In this document: piece by piece, positions 11,945 to 23,736 of the stretch
Layout: the number at the start of each line of letters is the position of its first letter
How positions within the stretch are numbered: the first letter of the stretch is position 1
NCBI RefSeq assembly: GCF_029168945.1
Contig: NC_083604.1
Span: 63,628,211 to 63,692,210 of the forward strand
Length of the DNA: 64,000 nt
DNA from: Cannabis sativa
Taxonomy: Eukaryota; Streptophyta; Magnoliopsida; Rosales; Cannabaceae
Direction: 5' to 3'
Made by a program: the position numbers and the translations under genes
Notes under the pieces: generated by a model
Seen by the model: the letters and a program-made list of their open reading frames with translations, nothing else
Databases searched by the model: none
What the model was told of the DNA's origin: nothing

Positions 11945-12710
11945 TTATAGGAATGATAATTGTAATAGTAATTAATATGTCTTTTACTTTGCTTATCATT
12001 TTTTTTAAAAAAATTTTGTAATCTATTACATTGTAATAATAGTTATTATATATTGTATAAGGTAAAACTCATTACAATAAAAAATCATTATAATGGTCAT
12101 TACAATTACACTTTATTACAAAATTAATATACTATTATGATAAAAATATATATAATAAAGAAACTAAAAATTAATTTTACCTTTTATTTAAATAATTCAT
12201 AATTATAAAAATAAAAGTAATAAAAATATGGTCAATATTTTATTCCATTATATTATCACACTAAATCAAACATAATTATTTTGATTACAGTCACTATAAA
12301 TTTTTTTTATTTTTAATTACAACAAAATTTGTGATTAAAAGTAAAAAAGTTGTGACTATTAATTATAAATCATTATTCCTATGTTGTGACTAAAAAGTCC
12401 GTGGCTAAAAGTATTAGTCACAAAAATTATAATTTGTTGTGACTAAATGTGTTTTTAGTCACAATACTTGTGACTAAAACTAAATTAGTGATAACTTGTA
12501 TCTAAATATTATATTTTACTCACAAGTAATTATTTATTGTGACTAAAAAGTAACATTTAGTCACAAAAAAAATTATGTTGTGACTAAAAAGTTGTCACTA
12601 AAGATAGTTGTTTTTTGTAGTACTCACATCAATAACAAACCAAACATTGTAATTAATTCTCATTACAATTTCTATTCCATTACATTGCCATTACTATATT
12701 ACTTATTAAA
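11945..12710. repeat. Inverted-repeat element interrupted by a CACTA MITE
   Basis: The left side (GGAATGATAATTGTAATAGTAATTAATA near 11951) and the right side (TTAATTCTCATTACAATTTCTATTCC near 12652) are approximate inverse copies. They enclose a CACTA-type MITE at 12292-12622. This suggests a TA-rich MITE that later received the CACTA element. Similarity is by eye and the borders are approximate. Confidence 0.3.
12292..12622 (+). mobile_element. CACTA-type MITE, copy 1 (eroded)
   Basis: Co-linear with the better preserved copy at 21181-21503. It starts CACTATAAA and ends TTTTTTGTAGTA, an eroded CACTACAAAAA terminal repeat. The interior holds many copies of TTGTGACTAAAA and its inverse, the short subterminal repeats that CACTA transposases bind. 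No 3-bp duplication is retained. Confidence 0.65.
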
Positions 12711-12711
12711 G

Positions 12712-12855
12712 AGTATTGTTATTGGACATATTGGTGTCTAGCCACGTATCCTTGTGTAATTAGTTAGTGATATTTTTAAAAAATTATTATATTAAATATA
12801 TATGGAACTCGATACTAATTTATTGCACCAATAGTACTAATATTGACATGCATGT
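12712..12855. mobile_element. MITE, family B copy 1
   Basis: GAGTATTGTTATTGGACATATTGGTGTCTAGC at the left and GCACCAATAGTACTAATATTG at the right are imperfect inverse copies, with a GTTAGTGATATTTTTAAAAAATTATTA core. The same outline recurs at 38350-38507, 43698-43855 and 44255-44355. Confidence 0.4.
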
Positions 12856-12859
12856 AAAT

Positions 12860-13715
12860 GATATTAGATATTAGTATTTATCTTTATTAAAATGATAGTT
12901 ACACTTTTGGGGACACAAGACATTTGCCTTTTTAATTAATTTTAAGAGATATTAAAAAATTTATAATGTCATTCTAATGTTCACCAATCATATACGTACT
13001 ATATAGCTTATTCCACCTACATTAATATGACAGATAGATATTCTTCTTCATCGTATAATTTTTCCATTTCATCCCATCTCTTTTCAGAATTTATCTTAAA
13101 AAAATTATCTGCTCAAACTGCACTTTTTCTTTCTGCATTTAATTAATAATAATCTAACATCAAAGTATGAGCTTAAATAATATTTGTAGAGATATATTTG
13201 GTGCTTTCTATAATAGTGATCAAAGTATTAGAATAGGATATGCGTAAGATGTATGAGATTATATTTCAAAATTAGTTGGCAATAAAAAAAGTACCTAACT
13301 CATGTATCTTATATATGATATTATCTTTCCCTAATGTAGGATTCTTTAACGCAGAGTAAATCATTATTTGTAATGATTTTTTCGTAGGCTGTTAGATCAG
13401 AGATGTAAAATAAAACCATTCCATGATGTACTGAAAGCTTTGTTTGATTTACGTTTGTTGAATAAGTAGAAATACTCTAAATTTATTTGATTTGTTGTAC
13501 TTTTATTTTAAATTGTAAATCAACTTTTGATCCAATAATTACAATGACCAGAGTGAGTGACTACGAAACCATTGACAAAATCCACTCCCTATTTTTGTAT
13601 ACAGGTCGGTGACTAGTTAGGAACTTGTTGAGTAGTGATTGTTTGGATTATAAAAATAAAGTAATACATCCACTATTCCCGTTTTTTTTTTTTAATTCCA
13701 ATAATAAAGAGTTTT
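12860..13715. other. Intergenic AT-rich DNA
   Basis: No gene or classified element is seen. Confidence 0.4.
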
Positions 13716-13717
13716 AG

Positions 13718-14051
13718 AATAATTTGTGGTATAAATTTTCAGTTACAAATAAATATCTAAGTTTAATTTTTTTTGGAATTGGTACTTGAATGTTAAGTGT
13801 TAAGTAAATTGTCACGTGACAATCCCTGATTGGTCCAACAGTCATTAAATTTTTATTATTATTTTTTTTTAAAATTAGTTTAAATATAAGTACCAATAAG
13901 AAAATGAGACGTGGATAATAACTTAACATTTAACGGTTAGGTACTTACAGAGTTTCAGAAATATAATTTAGGTATTATTATCGCAAGAAATTAAACTTAG
14001 GTATTTATTTATAATCGAGAGTTAAATTTGAGTATTTATGCTGCAAATTAC
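13718..14051. mobile_element. MITE, family A copy 2
   Basis: About 334 bp. The left end AATAATTTGTGGTATAAAT is matched by the inverse of the right end, which reads GAGTAATTTGCAGCATAAAT on the minus strand. The inverted similarity continues for roughly 70 bases through the AAATAAATAcCTAAGTTTAATTT block. It has no coding capacity. The other copy lies at 8024-8311. Confidence 0.6.
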
Positions 14052-14082
14052 TCATAGTTTTAATATGTGATTAATTTATTTA

Positions 14083-14570
14083 GGTGCCGTTTGATAATAC
14101 TTTTGTTTTCTAATTTTTTAATCACAAAATAAAAGTAAAATTTTTGTTTTTAAAAATTTTACTTTTGAAAAATAAAAATGCGTTCGGTAACCACTTTTAT
14201 TTTTTAATTTTAAAAACAAAAAACAAAAGCGTGTTCTGTAAAATTCATTTTCATTTTCATTTTTTGATTTTATTTACGTCGGGTCTAGGTTCGGAGTCGG
14301 ATTTGGGTTCAAGTCAGAGGTCGGGTTCAGCGCCAGGGCCGTGGGGGGATTTGGGTCCAAGTCTGATTGAAGTCTAAGATATTGATTAAGAAAAAAAAAA
14401 CTGTTTAAAAAAATATTGAAAGTGATTTTTTTTTTGTTTTTAAAATTTTGATTCTCAATTAAAAAATTGAAAAATAAAAACAGTTTTATAGAACATGTTT
14501 TTGAAAAATATTTTTACTTTTTCAATTTTAAAAACAGAAACTGATTAAAAAAGTGTTACCAAACGACACC
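14083..14570. mobile_element. Tourist-like MITE (PIF/Harbinger type)
   Basis: The ends GGTGCCGTTTGATAATACTTTT and, inverted, GGTGTCGTTTGGTAACACTTTTT form terminal inverted repeats of over 20 bp. They are flanked on both sides by TTA (14080-14082 and 14571-14573), the target preference of PIF/Harbinger elements. The 488-bp interior is made of A/T tracts plus a G-rich patch at 14280-14350 and has no transposase. Confidence 0.6.
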
Positions 14571-14574
14571 TTAG

Positions 14575-16150
14575 TATATTCTCGTCAATTTTTATATATT
14601 TTTTAATTAATGTAATTTTTTCGCACTCAACAAGTCAAAATTAAGAAAAATAAAACCAATATTATTTTTTCCTTTAGGTTATATATGTATCTTATTTGTA
14701 ATAGCAAAATAGGATTCCCAACCTTTGTAGAGTTTTTTTCTTCAACCTTTTTTTTGTTGCAATTTTTTTTTTCCCAATTATACAAATAGTTACAAATATT
14801 TTTTTATGGTTACATTTTGCTTATTTTTTTAAATAATTAATTTATTTATACAACTATGAGTTACATATATAATTACAGCACGATAATCTATTTAACACTT
14901 TTATAGGCTACCTGAAATTCATTTAATTTGTTAGCATTTAACATACAAACATTTACTCTAAAAATACATATACATGTTTTCATAATTTATCTTATTTTTT
15001 GTTTTCACACTAACCAAATATTTAACTTTATGCTTGTATTATATCAACAAATTGCTTAAAAAATATATGAGTAGAATGTATCTGCAGAGGGTTATATATT
15101 TTGCAACAACTTTTATTCAGGGTAATTTTTTTGCAACCAAAAAAAAAAAAAAAATTGAGGGTAAAACACTATTTATTCTTTATTATATTATAAAGCTTAT
15201 ATCAGTTATTGAAACTATGTATAATTATATTGAAAAAAGAAAAAAACTAATAACCCTCATTATTATAAGTAACTTGCAAAGCAATAATACCATCATCTTC
15301 TTTTGTGGCATTAATAAATTCCTTCCATAAATAATTTGTAACTATACATGTATAGTGCTAAAAAAATAAAAAAATAGTATTCAGTAATTTTTCTTTATAT
15401 ATCACTTAGTTATTATTGTATTTACGAAGAATATATATTTAATTTGTATGTATTAATAGAAAAAATATATAATATATATAAAAGAATGTTCTGCAACACT
15501 CCAATTTATTTGGGTATCTTAATTTTTTTTTTTTTTTAGTTTAGCTGCCTGGTTGTTTATTATTAATTATATTATCTTCTCACCTTATTAATTAATTACA
15601 ATATATATATAACTGGTAAGTACGTACGTTAAATAAAACTAGCTATTACGTGGTTTAATATTGTATATAAACAGATCATGTATAAACGTACGTTGAACTC
15701 TATTTCTTGTTGATATGTATACATAAAAAGCTGATAAGTTTTTACCCATCATATATGCATATGTCTATGTATATAATAACATAGATTTTGATCAAGCTTG
15801 CATGAAATTCATATTGTTGTGTTATGATTTCTAAATTAACAGATCTTACAAGCTTTGACATAACCGCTTTCTTTGAGATTTCCTACTAGTTTTCGTTAAT
15901 AATACATATATACAGAAACAGTTTTGTTGTATATATTGATGATGCATATCTGTCTATACATGTATTTGAAATTTTCTTGAAATATTTTTAGCTATATATA
16001 TTGTATATGACCTGCAAATATTTATTTGAAACTTCCACCAGCTTGTCATTAGATTGATATGTATTAAGTCTATATTTAATTTTACTGTGTATATATATAT
16101 TAATTATAATTAGGCTTCAAAACTTATTTTGTGATTTTGGCACTGTAAAC
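14575..16150. other. Intergenic AT-rich DNA
   Basis: No gene is seen; only T-rich tracts and short TA repeats. Confidence 0.4.
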
Positions 16151-16214
16151 TATTTAAAAATCTTGAAATTTTGCGTGTAAATTATTTAAAAATCTTGAAA
16201 TTTTGCGTGTAAAT
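16151..16214 (+). repeat. 32-bp tandem duplication
   Basis: Two identical units, 16151-16182 and 16183-16214, each containing AATCTTGAAATTTTGCGTG. They end 12 bases before the Helitron terminus. Confidence 0.8.
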
Positions 16215-16226
16215 TATTTTGTTATA

Positions 16227-17566
16227 CTAGCAAAACATTACGTGCGAGGCACGTATAATAAATTTTATGCTAGTTTTTTTTTTGGTGTTATTTGAAAGTG
16301 ATACAATTAAAAATTAAAGAAAAAATATTATTAGTTATTAGGTGAGATTATTATTATGTGTGTTTAAATATTATAGTTTATAATATTGTCAATTAAAAGT
16401 GAATACCGAATGCAATATATTAGTGTTTAAGAAAGTTTGATGATTTAAATATGTTCTTAAGTTAATCCAAAAATAAATTAAAAATTGATGTTCCAATACT
16501 TAAAGAAACATTACTTAAATAGGTGTAAGATAAAAAGAAAATTAAAAATCAATCTCTAAATTGTTGATAATTGAAGATAACATTTGTCTAAAAATTTTAG
16601 ATAAGAAAACTAATGATAGTCATTAGTAGATTTCAATCTTCATTTGCTTCGATAGAGACAATAAAGTAATTTTTGTATTTTGCACTTTTCATTCTAGCAG
16701 GGTCCGCATATATCTGGATTGTCCATTTTTCCGTTGATAAATTGAATATGGTAGTGTCCACAAAAAGTGAAAATCACGTTTAACAAAAAATGATAGTATT
16801 CTATAATAAAATACTATTAAATTATTTGAATTTAAATTATTTTAAAATACTATATTTTATTAAAATAAAACTCTATACGATTAAAATTTCATATTTATCT
16901 TTATTCAAAAAGAAAAAAAAATTGATAAAAAAAAAGAAAAAAAATGAAAAGTTTTTATTGTTATCTCTACAGCCTTTCTAGATGTGAATAATGATCTCTT
17001 CTTTCTTCCATATTCTTCTTTATTTTTTGTATATTGTGTTTGCAGCATATATGTAAATTACTACGTAACTTTAAAAAACTTTGCTCCTGGAAACTAATGC
17101 ATATGCCGGGCACTTAGAATCATTTGTTAGCTGTAAACTTTGTTGGATTTTTTTCGCCATTGATGCTTGATTTTGTGAACTTTGATAAAAGTCACGCTTC
17201 TTTTTTATTATTATTATTACTTATATATTTTGTTATTAAGTTGTGAAGAAGAAAAAAAAGAAGTGAGGATTGGAATATTATGTGTGATCCCATGGGAATG
17301 TCCAAATCGTAATAGGAAAAGGAATACAATAAATAATTAAAGAAAACCCAATCGTAGATGTATAACAGCAAAAATCCAATCGTATTTTTTTTGATTTAAT
17401 GAGATTTATTTTATTATATATAAATAAAAAGTGACCCATAAATTTTTCATAAACCATTTTATTTTTAATAATAAACCATTTTATTTTTAATATAAATAAA
17501 AAGTCACCCATGAATTTCTCATAAACCAAAAATTCTGTTTTATAGGCACACTTTATATAGAATAGA
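16227..17566 (-). mobile_element. Non-autonomous Helitron
   Basis: On the minus strand the element starts at 17566 with TCTATTCTATATAAAGTGTG, a standard plant Helitron 5' end. It finishes at 16227 with CTAG, nine bases after a perfect hairpin (ACGTGC, loop, GCACGT at 240-254 of the 16-kb block, i.e. 16240-16254). The flanking host bases are A before TC and T after CTAG, as Helitrons insert between A and T without duplication. The 1340-bp interior shows no Rep/helicase. It holds tandem-like copies of a CATAAACCATTTTATTTTTAAT block at 17445-17500. Confidence 0.75.
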
Positions 17567-17569
17567 TAA

Positions 17570-18105
17570 AATAAAAAGTAACTTATTCATATTTTAAAAA
17601 TTTAAAAATAAGTTATTATGAAGTCTATTTTATAGGCATGTTAAATTATTATTTTGAAAATTATTTTTAATTACATAAAATTTATGTAATTTTCTAACTA
17701 ACAACTAAATATACACTCATATAAATAATAGTTTCAAATAAATTTTCTTTACCTACCAAATAAAAACAAAAGTACTCTTACCAATATGTCCAAAAGACAT
17801 CTCCAAACTTTTCCTAAGTAAGATATTGTAATTAAGATATTATTTATACATGTGGTAGATATAAATAATTACATAATTGTTATCTACAAGATATTAAAAT
17901 ATTTTATGAGTATATAATTAATTATCAGTTTCTATATATTTTAATTTATTAGATATTATAAAAAATTATTAACTATTTATTGATCGTTAACTCATTATAA
18001 TAGTGTTGGACACAACAATACTAACATATCTTTATAACACGATCTAGGCAAAATGTATATTGAAAGCCCCTCGCAAGAGGGACATGATACATATATAAGT
18101 TTAAA
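17570..18105. other. Intergenic AT-rich DNA
   Basis: No gene or classified element is seen. Confidence 0.4.
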
Positions 18106-18107
18106 CA

Positions 18108-18265
18108 TCTAGGGGTAGATATTTGATCTAATTCAATTAGTAATTAGATTTAAAAAATTATCATCTGATCCAATCTAATTAAGTTTCAAAATCTAATTCA
18201 ATTAATAATTACATTTGATCGGTTGTTTAATTGGATTTCAATTCGACACTTGATTTTTAATTTTA
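18108..18265 (+). mobile_element. Truncated hAT-type element
   Basis: CTAGGGGTAGATATTTGATC followed by repeated ATCTGATCCAATCTAATT words resembles the left part of the hAT-type element at 58218-58805 (GGGTGTTCATTGGATC, ATCTGATCCAATCCAATT). The right end is not found. Confidence 0.4.
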
Positions 18266-19053
18266 ACTTTTTTTTTAATAAAGAAAACCACATAAAAACT
18301 AAACTATACATGAGTTCTTAGGGTTTTGATGTCCGTCGTAAGCCATACCGAATAATTTTATTTTTATATTACCAATTACTTCAGTATAATGGTAAATACA
18401 GGTCTATCTCATGAGGACTATTGTCAAATTAATATTTAAAAATTAGTAACAAGAATAAAAAGTGAAAGTTTTTAATTATAAAGATTAAACAATAAATATG
18501 AAGTAAATAAAGATAGATATTACACTATTAAGAAATAGTTAAGAATTAATCTCCACCTTCAACAATCATTCAAGATCAATAATAAAAGCATTATTCTAAT
18601 TTTTCAATTAAACTATTAACCCCGCAAAAAATGCTGAAGTAGTCACTTTTTTTTAATCTCCCTATTACAATTAATCAAGGCGAAGTGCTCAATAATTAAA
18701 TCTTTTTACTAAGCAATAGATCCATAAAGTATGAAATCTATTTAACCTAAGAAAAACATTGATGTCTATGGAAATAAGTTAATCTAGGTAACAAATCAAT
18801 AAAGCATATAATTCATGTAACCTGAGTTCTATTTTTCATCACAATCAATAATACATTTGACATTACTATTAATTGAAAATTATCACTCTACTTAGAATCC
18901 TAAACTATTAGGTGAGAATTAATTCTAAGATGATAATAGAACAATATACAAAACCTTAATTATTTATATGCCTAACAAGAATACACAATATTCATAGCAA
19001 TCAAATAGAAAAATAAAAATAATTTAATATGAGAGAAATCAATAATAACATAT
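18266..19053. other. Unclassified repeat-like DNA
   Basis: No coding frame. The stretch TAAATACAGGTCTATCTCATGAGGAC near 18391 and the leader-like segment after it look like retroelement-derived sequence, but no terminus was identified. Confidence 0.25.
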
Positions 19054-20881
19054 TGAGATTTATGCCCTAAAATCAAGTGATTAATGGATAATATATTAGA
19101 GAATATATGAAATACAATTATAACATAAATGATACATTAATTATAATAGTATAATTATTAAATATCTGAAAATTTATTATTTATATGGAGAGTGTATAAT
19201 CTTGTAAGGACATACAAGAGAATTACGATATAAATAAAATAAGTCGGAAGTGTATTAAAGTAATGGAACTCTTTAATATGGAACTGCTAAGTACGATTTA
19301 CTATACACTATACTTCTATTGTGTGTAATTTTAATTCGGATCACATATGTGGATAGACATGTAGTAATAAATGTGTTGTGTATAATTCAATTATGCATGA
19401 CTGGACCGATATGTAATAAACGTCTTTCATGAACGTGTCGTTTACCATGAAAGAATTATTCATATCACAATGATGATCATCAGTAGATCAACTTGAATCC
19501 TAAGTATACAACTCTTGTTTGTATTCATTGAGTTCTTTGATTCACTCGTTAATGTTTCTCAGAGAATATGATTCTTACAACTTCTATTTTTGGGAGCTTA
19601 ATAACATGAGTGAGTGAGAACATGTTATACAATAGTGGAATTTAAGTTTTCTTAATAGATCGAATATTAGTTCTCTTATAGTGTTAATTTTGGGAGTGCT
19701 AACAATTGGATCCAAATTTATAATAAGTTATAGATTAATTGTTCACATTGAATTAATGGTACATAAGGAGTCAATAGATAATTAGATGGGCAAAATAGTA
19801 ATTTTGACCTACTCTAATTATGCACTAATAATTGGAGGGTGAACTACTTATATTGATTATACAAGTAAGAATTCTTTAAATATAATTCTATATTGTCAAA
19901 GAGTGCACTTTCAATATTGATAGTGGAGTAATAATAGAATTAATAAATTAGATAATTCTATTAATGAGATCGATAATAATAAAGCATTTATTGGAGCTTT
20001 AAAATATAGGTCTATGGTCCCCGAGTCACCTTTATATAACACTGACAAAGGAAGATTTTATTTGATAAATGAATTTGAGTGAGAATTAATTTCTATGAGA
20101 AATAAATTCTTAAGGGCAAAATAGTAATTTATGAAATTATTATTTTTATAAAAATTATGAATTTTATAATTGATAGTATTTAACTATTTAGTTTTATTAG
20201 ATAAAAATATATTAATTAGTTAAATATAATGTTATTCTTAAGTAATATTAAAAAGAGAGAAAATAATATTTATTTTACTCTTTATGAAATACGAGATTAA
20301 TGAGAATTAATTAATTATTATTTATTGGAAGAATAAATAATAAATTTTATTTATGGTAAAATTAAAAAATTAATTTTAGACCTTAAAATATGGCTCACAC
20401 GTGTAGGCATGGTCCACACGTGTAGAGTGACATATAAAGACCTGTGTTAATTTTATTTGATTATTTTATTAGTTAAAATAATTAAAAAAATAATTAATTA
20501 TCTTTCATTGTTGAATTAAATATATTATTGGATAATTTATTTAACTAAAAAGATAATAAAATAAAGAATTTAATTGATTTTTGTTTTTTAATTATTATAT
20601 ATTTACAATTTAATTTAAATTCTAAATTCAAATCAAATTAGATATTTCTTTTCATATATTATTAAGTAGGTTTATTTATGATACTATATATATGATACAT
20701 AGTATCATAAATAATATACTAGTACAAGATACAAGAGAAACAATACGATAATGAGAGAGAAAATAAGAATTAATTTTTTCACTCCTTCATTCTCTCTCTT
20801 CTATACGCCACACACACTCTCTCTCTCCACATCTCACACGCCTAACACCATTAAAGTGGTGTGAGATTATGATCAATCTCA
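19054..20881 (+). mobile_element. Probable Copia-type LTR
   Basis: It begins TGAGATTTATGCCCTAAA, close to the TGTTGGGTTTTATGCCCTAAA start of Copia LTRs. It contains the block AGGTCTATGGTCCCCGAGTCACCTTTATATAACACTG, which parallels, in reverse orientation, the ATGGTCC/TATATAA block of the LTRs at 2399 and 56223. The right border (…AATCTCA near 20881) is approximate and no target duplication was found. A 14-bp perfect hairpin lies at 20674-20712 and two CACACGTGTAG words at 20396-20406 and 20415-20425. Confidence 0.45.
20674..20712. repeat. 14-bp stem hairpin
   Basis: ATTTATGATACTAT (20674-20687) is followed after an 11-base loop by its exact inverse (20699-20712). Confidence 0.8.
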
Positions 20882-21180
20882 TCTCAATTACAGTATCTCA
20901 TGAGTTAAAAATAACAAACACACAATTATAACTAATTAAGCTTCCTTAGTAGGGGACTTAGAAACAACTTCTTCTTCTTCTTCTTCCTTGATTTCTCCAA
21001 TGCCCCTTGCTACTTTTTTGGTTCTCTCTGTAGCCAACTCATCTTCCTCCATTTTCTAAAAAAATAGCAACACTCCTTTCCACATTGGGTTATAGGAAGC
21101 TAAGACTGAATCCTTTGTTACTTTGCTAAACTTTGAAGAGAGACCTTTGAGCCATCGCTTTTATCATCTTTTTAGCATCC

Positions 21181-21503
21181 CACTACAAAAAATCTTACTT
21201 TTAGTCATAACAAAACTTGTAACTAAAAGTGAAAAAAATCGTGACTAATTATAAATCATGATTCCTATGTTGTGACTAAAAGACCCGTAAATAAAGTATT
21301 AGTCTTAAAAATTACAATTTGTTATGACTAAATGTAAGTCACAATACTTGTTGTGACTAAAACTAAATTAGTGACATCTTGTAACTAAATACTATGTTTT
21401 AGTCACAAGTAACATTTTTTTGTGACTAAAAGTCATATTTAGTCGCAAAAAAATTATATTGTGAATAAAAAGTTGTCACTAAAAGTAATAATTTTTTGTA
21501 GTG
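21181..21503 (+). mobile_element. CACTA-type MITE, copy 2
   Basis: 323 bp with 13-bp-class termini: CACTACAAAAAATC at the left and, inverted, CACTACAAAAAATT at the right. Many TTGTGACTAAAA words in both orientations fill the interior as subterminal repeats. The flanks TCC (21178-21180) and TCT (21504-21506) fit a 3-bp target duplication with one change. It interrupts the coiled-coil tail of the minus-strand pseudogene. It is non-autonomous, with no transposase. Confidence 0.8.
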
Positions 21504-21552
21504 TCTATTTATTTTTCCTCCAAATCTTTCTTGGACTTCTTGGTAACCTCTT

Positions 21553-21771
21553 TTAAGGTTTATCCAAGTTCTTGATTCTTGAAGACTTTTTTTGAATCTC
21601 ATGTGCATGCTTGGTTTTAAGATCCTCGATTTCTTTCTTTAATTTGTTTACATCTCCAACAATAAAACCCTTCTCATTAGCAAGAGCTTCACACCTCTTA
21701 AGAGATTTTTTTACCTCGAGTGTGAGACGAGTACTATTTTGTTGATGGGATTGAAAACTAAGGTTAGCCAT
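21553..21771 (-). pseudogene. Coiled-coil block of the broken ORF
   Basis: 72 residues from MANLSFQSHQQNSTRL, followed by heptad-rich KKSLKRCEALANEKG and VNKLKKEIEDLKTKHAHEIQKKSSRIKNL. It is almost certainly a coiled coil. A frameshift near 21570 moves the continuation into the frame that runs RGYQEVQERFGGKINR up to the CACTA insertion. Beyond the insertion the tail resumes (about 21180-20936) and ends EEEEEEVVSKSPTKEA before a stop at 20936-20938. Confidence 0.5.
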
Positions 21772-21958
21772 TAGAATAACCTAAAGAAGAGATGTGTAAT
21801 TCAATTAGAATAAAAAAGAGAGAGGAAGGGGTAAGAAGTGATAAAAGAAGGCTTATCGAGAACATCCGGTCTTCACTCCTGTTGAGGAGATCTGAGGAGA
21901 AGCCATAGATGATGAGATCCCAATAATCCTTTACATAATTCCTAAAATAGCAATTCGC

Positions 21959-22342
21959 TCAGGTAATAAAGCCAAAATAGGCTTTTGCACCTAAGACTTC
22001 AGCTTCACTGGGATGGAAAAGAATTAGGTCCAACAATTGAACCTCAAAAAAATTAGGATCGAAGGTAACTTTGTTTAGGTCACCAGCAATCCTTTTTTCC
22101 TTATCCTGATCTGCGACTTCAGAAATTTCAATAGGAGAAGTCTGAGGTTTGGAAGTAGGGATCTTCTCGGTAGCAGGAGGAGATGAAGTTGGGGATTTTG
22201 CCTTATTTTCACTCTTCCTTTTCCTTGGAGCTTTGGGTTGTTTCAAAGATCCATCATCATTTAAGGCAACTTGTTTGTTTCCTCTCTTCACTGGAAGAGT
22301 AAGACTATTAAGTGCCTCTTTGAAATCCACCTCAAGATCCAT
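21959..22342 (-). pseudogene. Lysine/serine-rich block of the broken ORF
   Basis: 127 residues from MDLEVDFKEALNSLTLPVKRG. It has a basic central region (QPKAPRKRKSENKAKSP), then an S/P/T-rich stretch, then VTFDPNFFEVQLLDLILFHPSEAEVLGAKAYFGF. The ATG lies just after an acceptor-like CTATTTTTATTTTGTAG, so it may open an exon. No known domain is recognised. Confidence 0.45.
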
Positions 22343-22663
22343 GTCTACAAAATAAAAATAGAAGGGCACAAATAAGACAAACTTATCAGGAAAGTATAGC
22401 ATTAAGATTACGAGGACATATTCCCACATAGACTACACTCAGAGATGTTACACGAAGATAAGTTAGTTTGAAAATTACTAGATTCCCTAAAGCTAGTAAT
22501 CATGTAAAGGTCAAAAGAGTTAAGAGGATATAAATCTGAATCCCAACTTGCGGCCCCAAGGCTATATGAGCTATATTGATTAGCAATGCCATAATACGAG
22601 TTGTTACTTGTTAATTGGACATGAAACTTGGGGTGCCAACTATCAAATCTATGAGCAATAGGA

Positions 22664-22918
22664 TCAACATAGTTCTAGATAAAAAAAGTTATAGTGACTA
22701 TCCTTAAATTTGACAAGGCAAGCCAGGTCTGTATTAAGGACAGTATGTGACCATCCATAAATATAATTGGTATTACCTTGGGGAGCCCCTTCAGGGGTCT
22801 TAACAACTTCATGAGTTATTGTGTTATAATTATACGCGGCTCGGGCGGTATAATCCTGATCTTCTTCCTCAGGAGGAATGGGAGAGTTCCAAGTCGCATA
22901 TTTCCTGTTATCATCCAT
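22664..22918 (-). pseudogene. Acidic block of the broken ORF
   Basis: 84 residues, MDDNRKYATWNSPIPPEEEDQDYTARAAYNYNTITHEVVK.... Composition and codon use are those of real coding sequence rather than random AT-rich DNA. It lies directly downstream (minus strand) of the Cassandra insertion. No domain is recognised. Confidence 0.35.
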
Positions 22919-23221
22919 GGTTGGTTGTTATTTGTTGAGCAGACCACATTTTTTTAAAGTGTGGCTTGTATAAAAGAAAATCAACTTCACTCATTCCATA
23001 GGGAAAATTAACCAGTGTTGATGTCGCCTTTCAATGGTTTTGGTGGGAACAGGCCTTGGCAAGTGTAATGTCCCTGCTTCAAGCCTCCATTGGGCCCTTA
23101 CACCCATGTAATGATGGCTCATATACACGAGTACGTCACTTCGGCTGCTTCATGGATTGACGATTGGCCCTACAAACCAACACAAGTATTTCCAGCGTGC
23201 TTTGTCCTCACTCGCACACTT

Positions 23222-23328
23222 ATTGAGAAAAATTCTTAGGAGGTCACCCATCCTAAAATTACCCTAGGTTAAGCATGCTTAACCATGTAGTTCTTTCGTG
23301 ATAGGCTACCAAAAAAACAAGATGCACC
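23222..23328 (-). other. 5S rRNA-like block in Cassandra LTR
   Basis: On the minus strand it reads GGTGCATC, then GGTAGCC, ATCACGAAAGAACT, GGTTAAGCATGCTT (box C region) and TTTTAGGATGGGTGACCTCC. This is the order of the plant 5S rRNA gene, including its internal pol III promoter. It is not a functional 5S gene. Confidence 0.8.
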
Positions 23329-23736
23329 TTGTTGATATAGGTAGTACCAATCAATCCATTTAAGCCCTCTTCAACTTTGTAGTCCCATACCTACAAAGTC
23401 TCAGAATCATCCCACTTAACTTTCCCCATGCAGTGAAGGATTGCACAGCTTACCCGGTATTTCCCCTTACGAATCACAAGACTATTAACTGTCACAATCA
23501 CCACCCTTACGGGGTTCGACGTCCTCGTTGACCACAGTTCTGGCTGGGTCAAGCCTATGATACCATTTGTAATGTCACCGTTCCAAGCCTCCATTGGGTC
23601 CTTACACCCACGAAATGCTGGTTCTTATACACGAGTACGGTCACTCTGGCTGCTTCATGGATTGATGATTGGCCCTACAAATCAACACAAGTATTTCTAG
23701 CGTGCTTTGTCCTCACTCGCACACCTCCTGGAAAGT

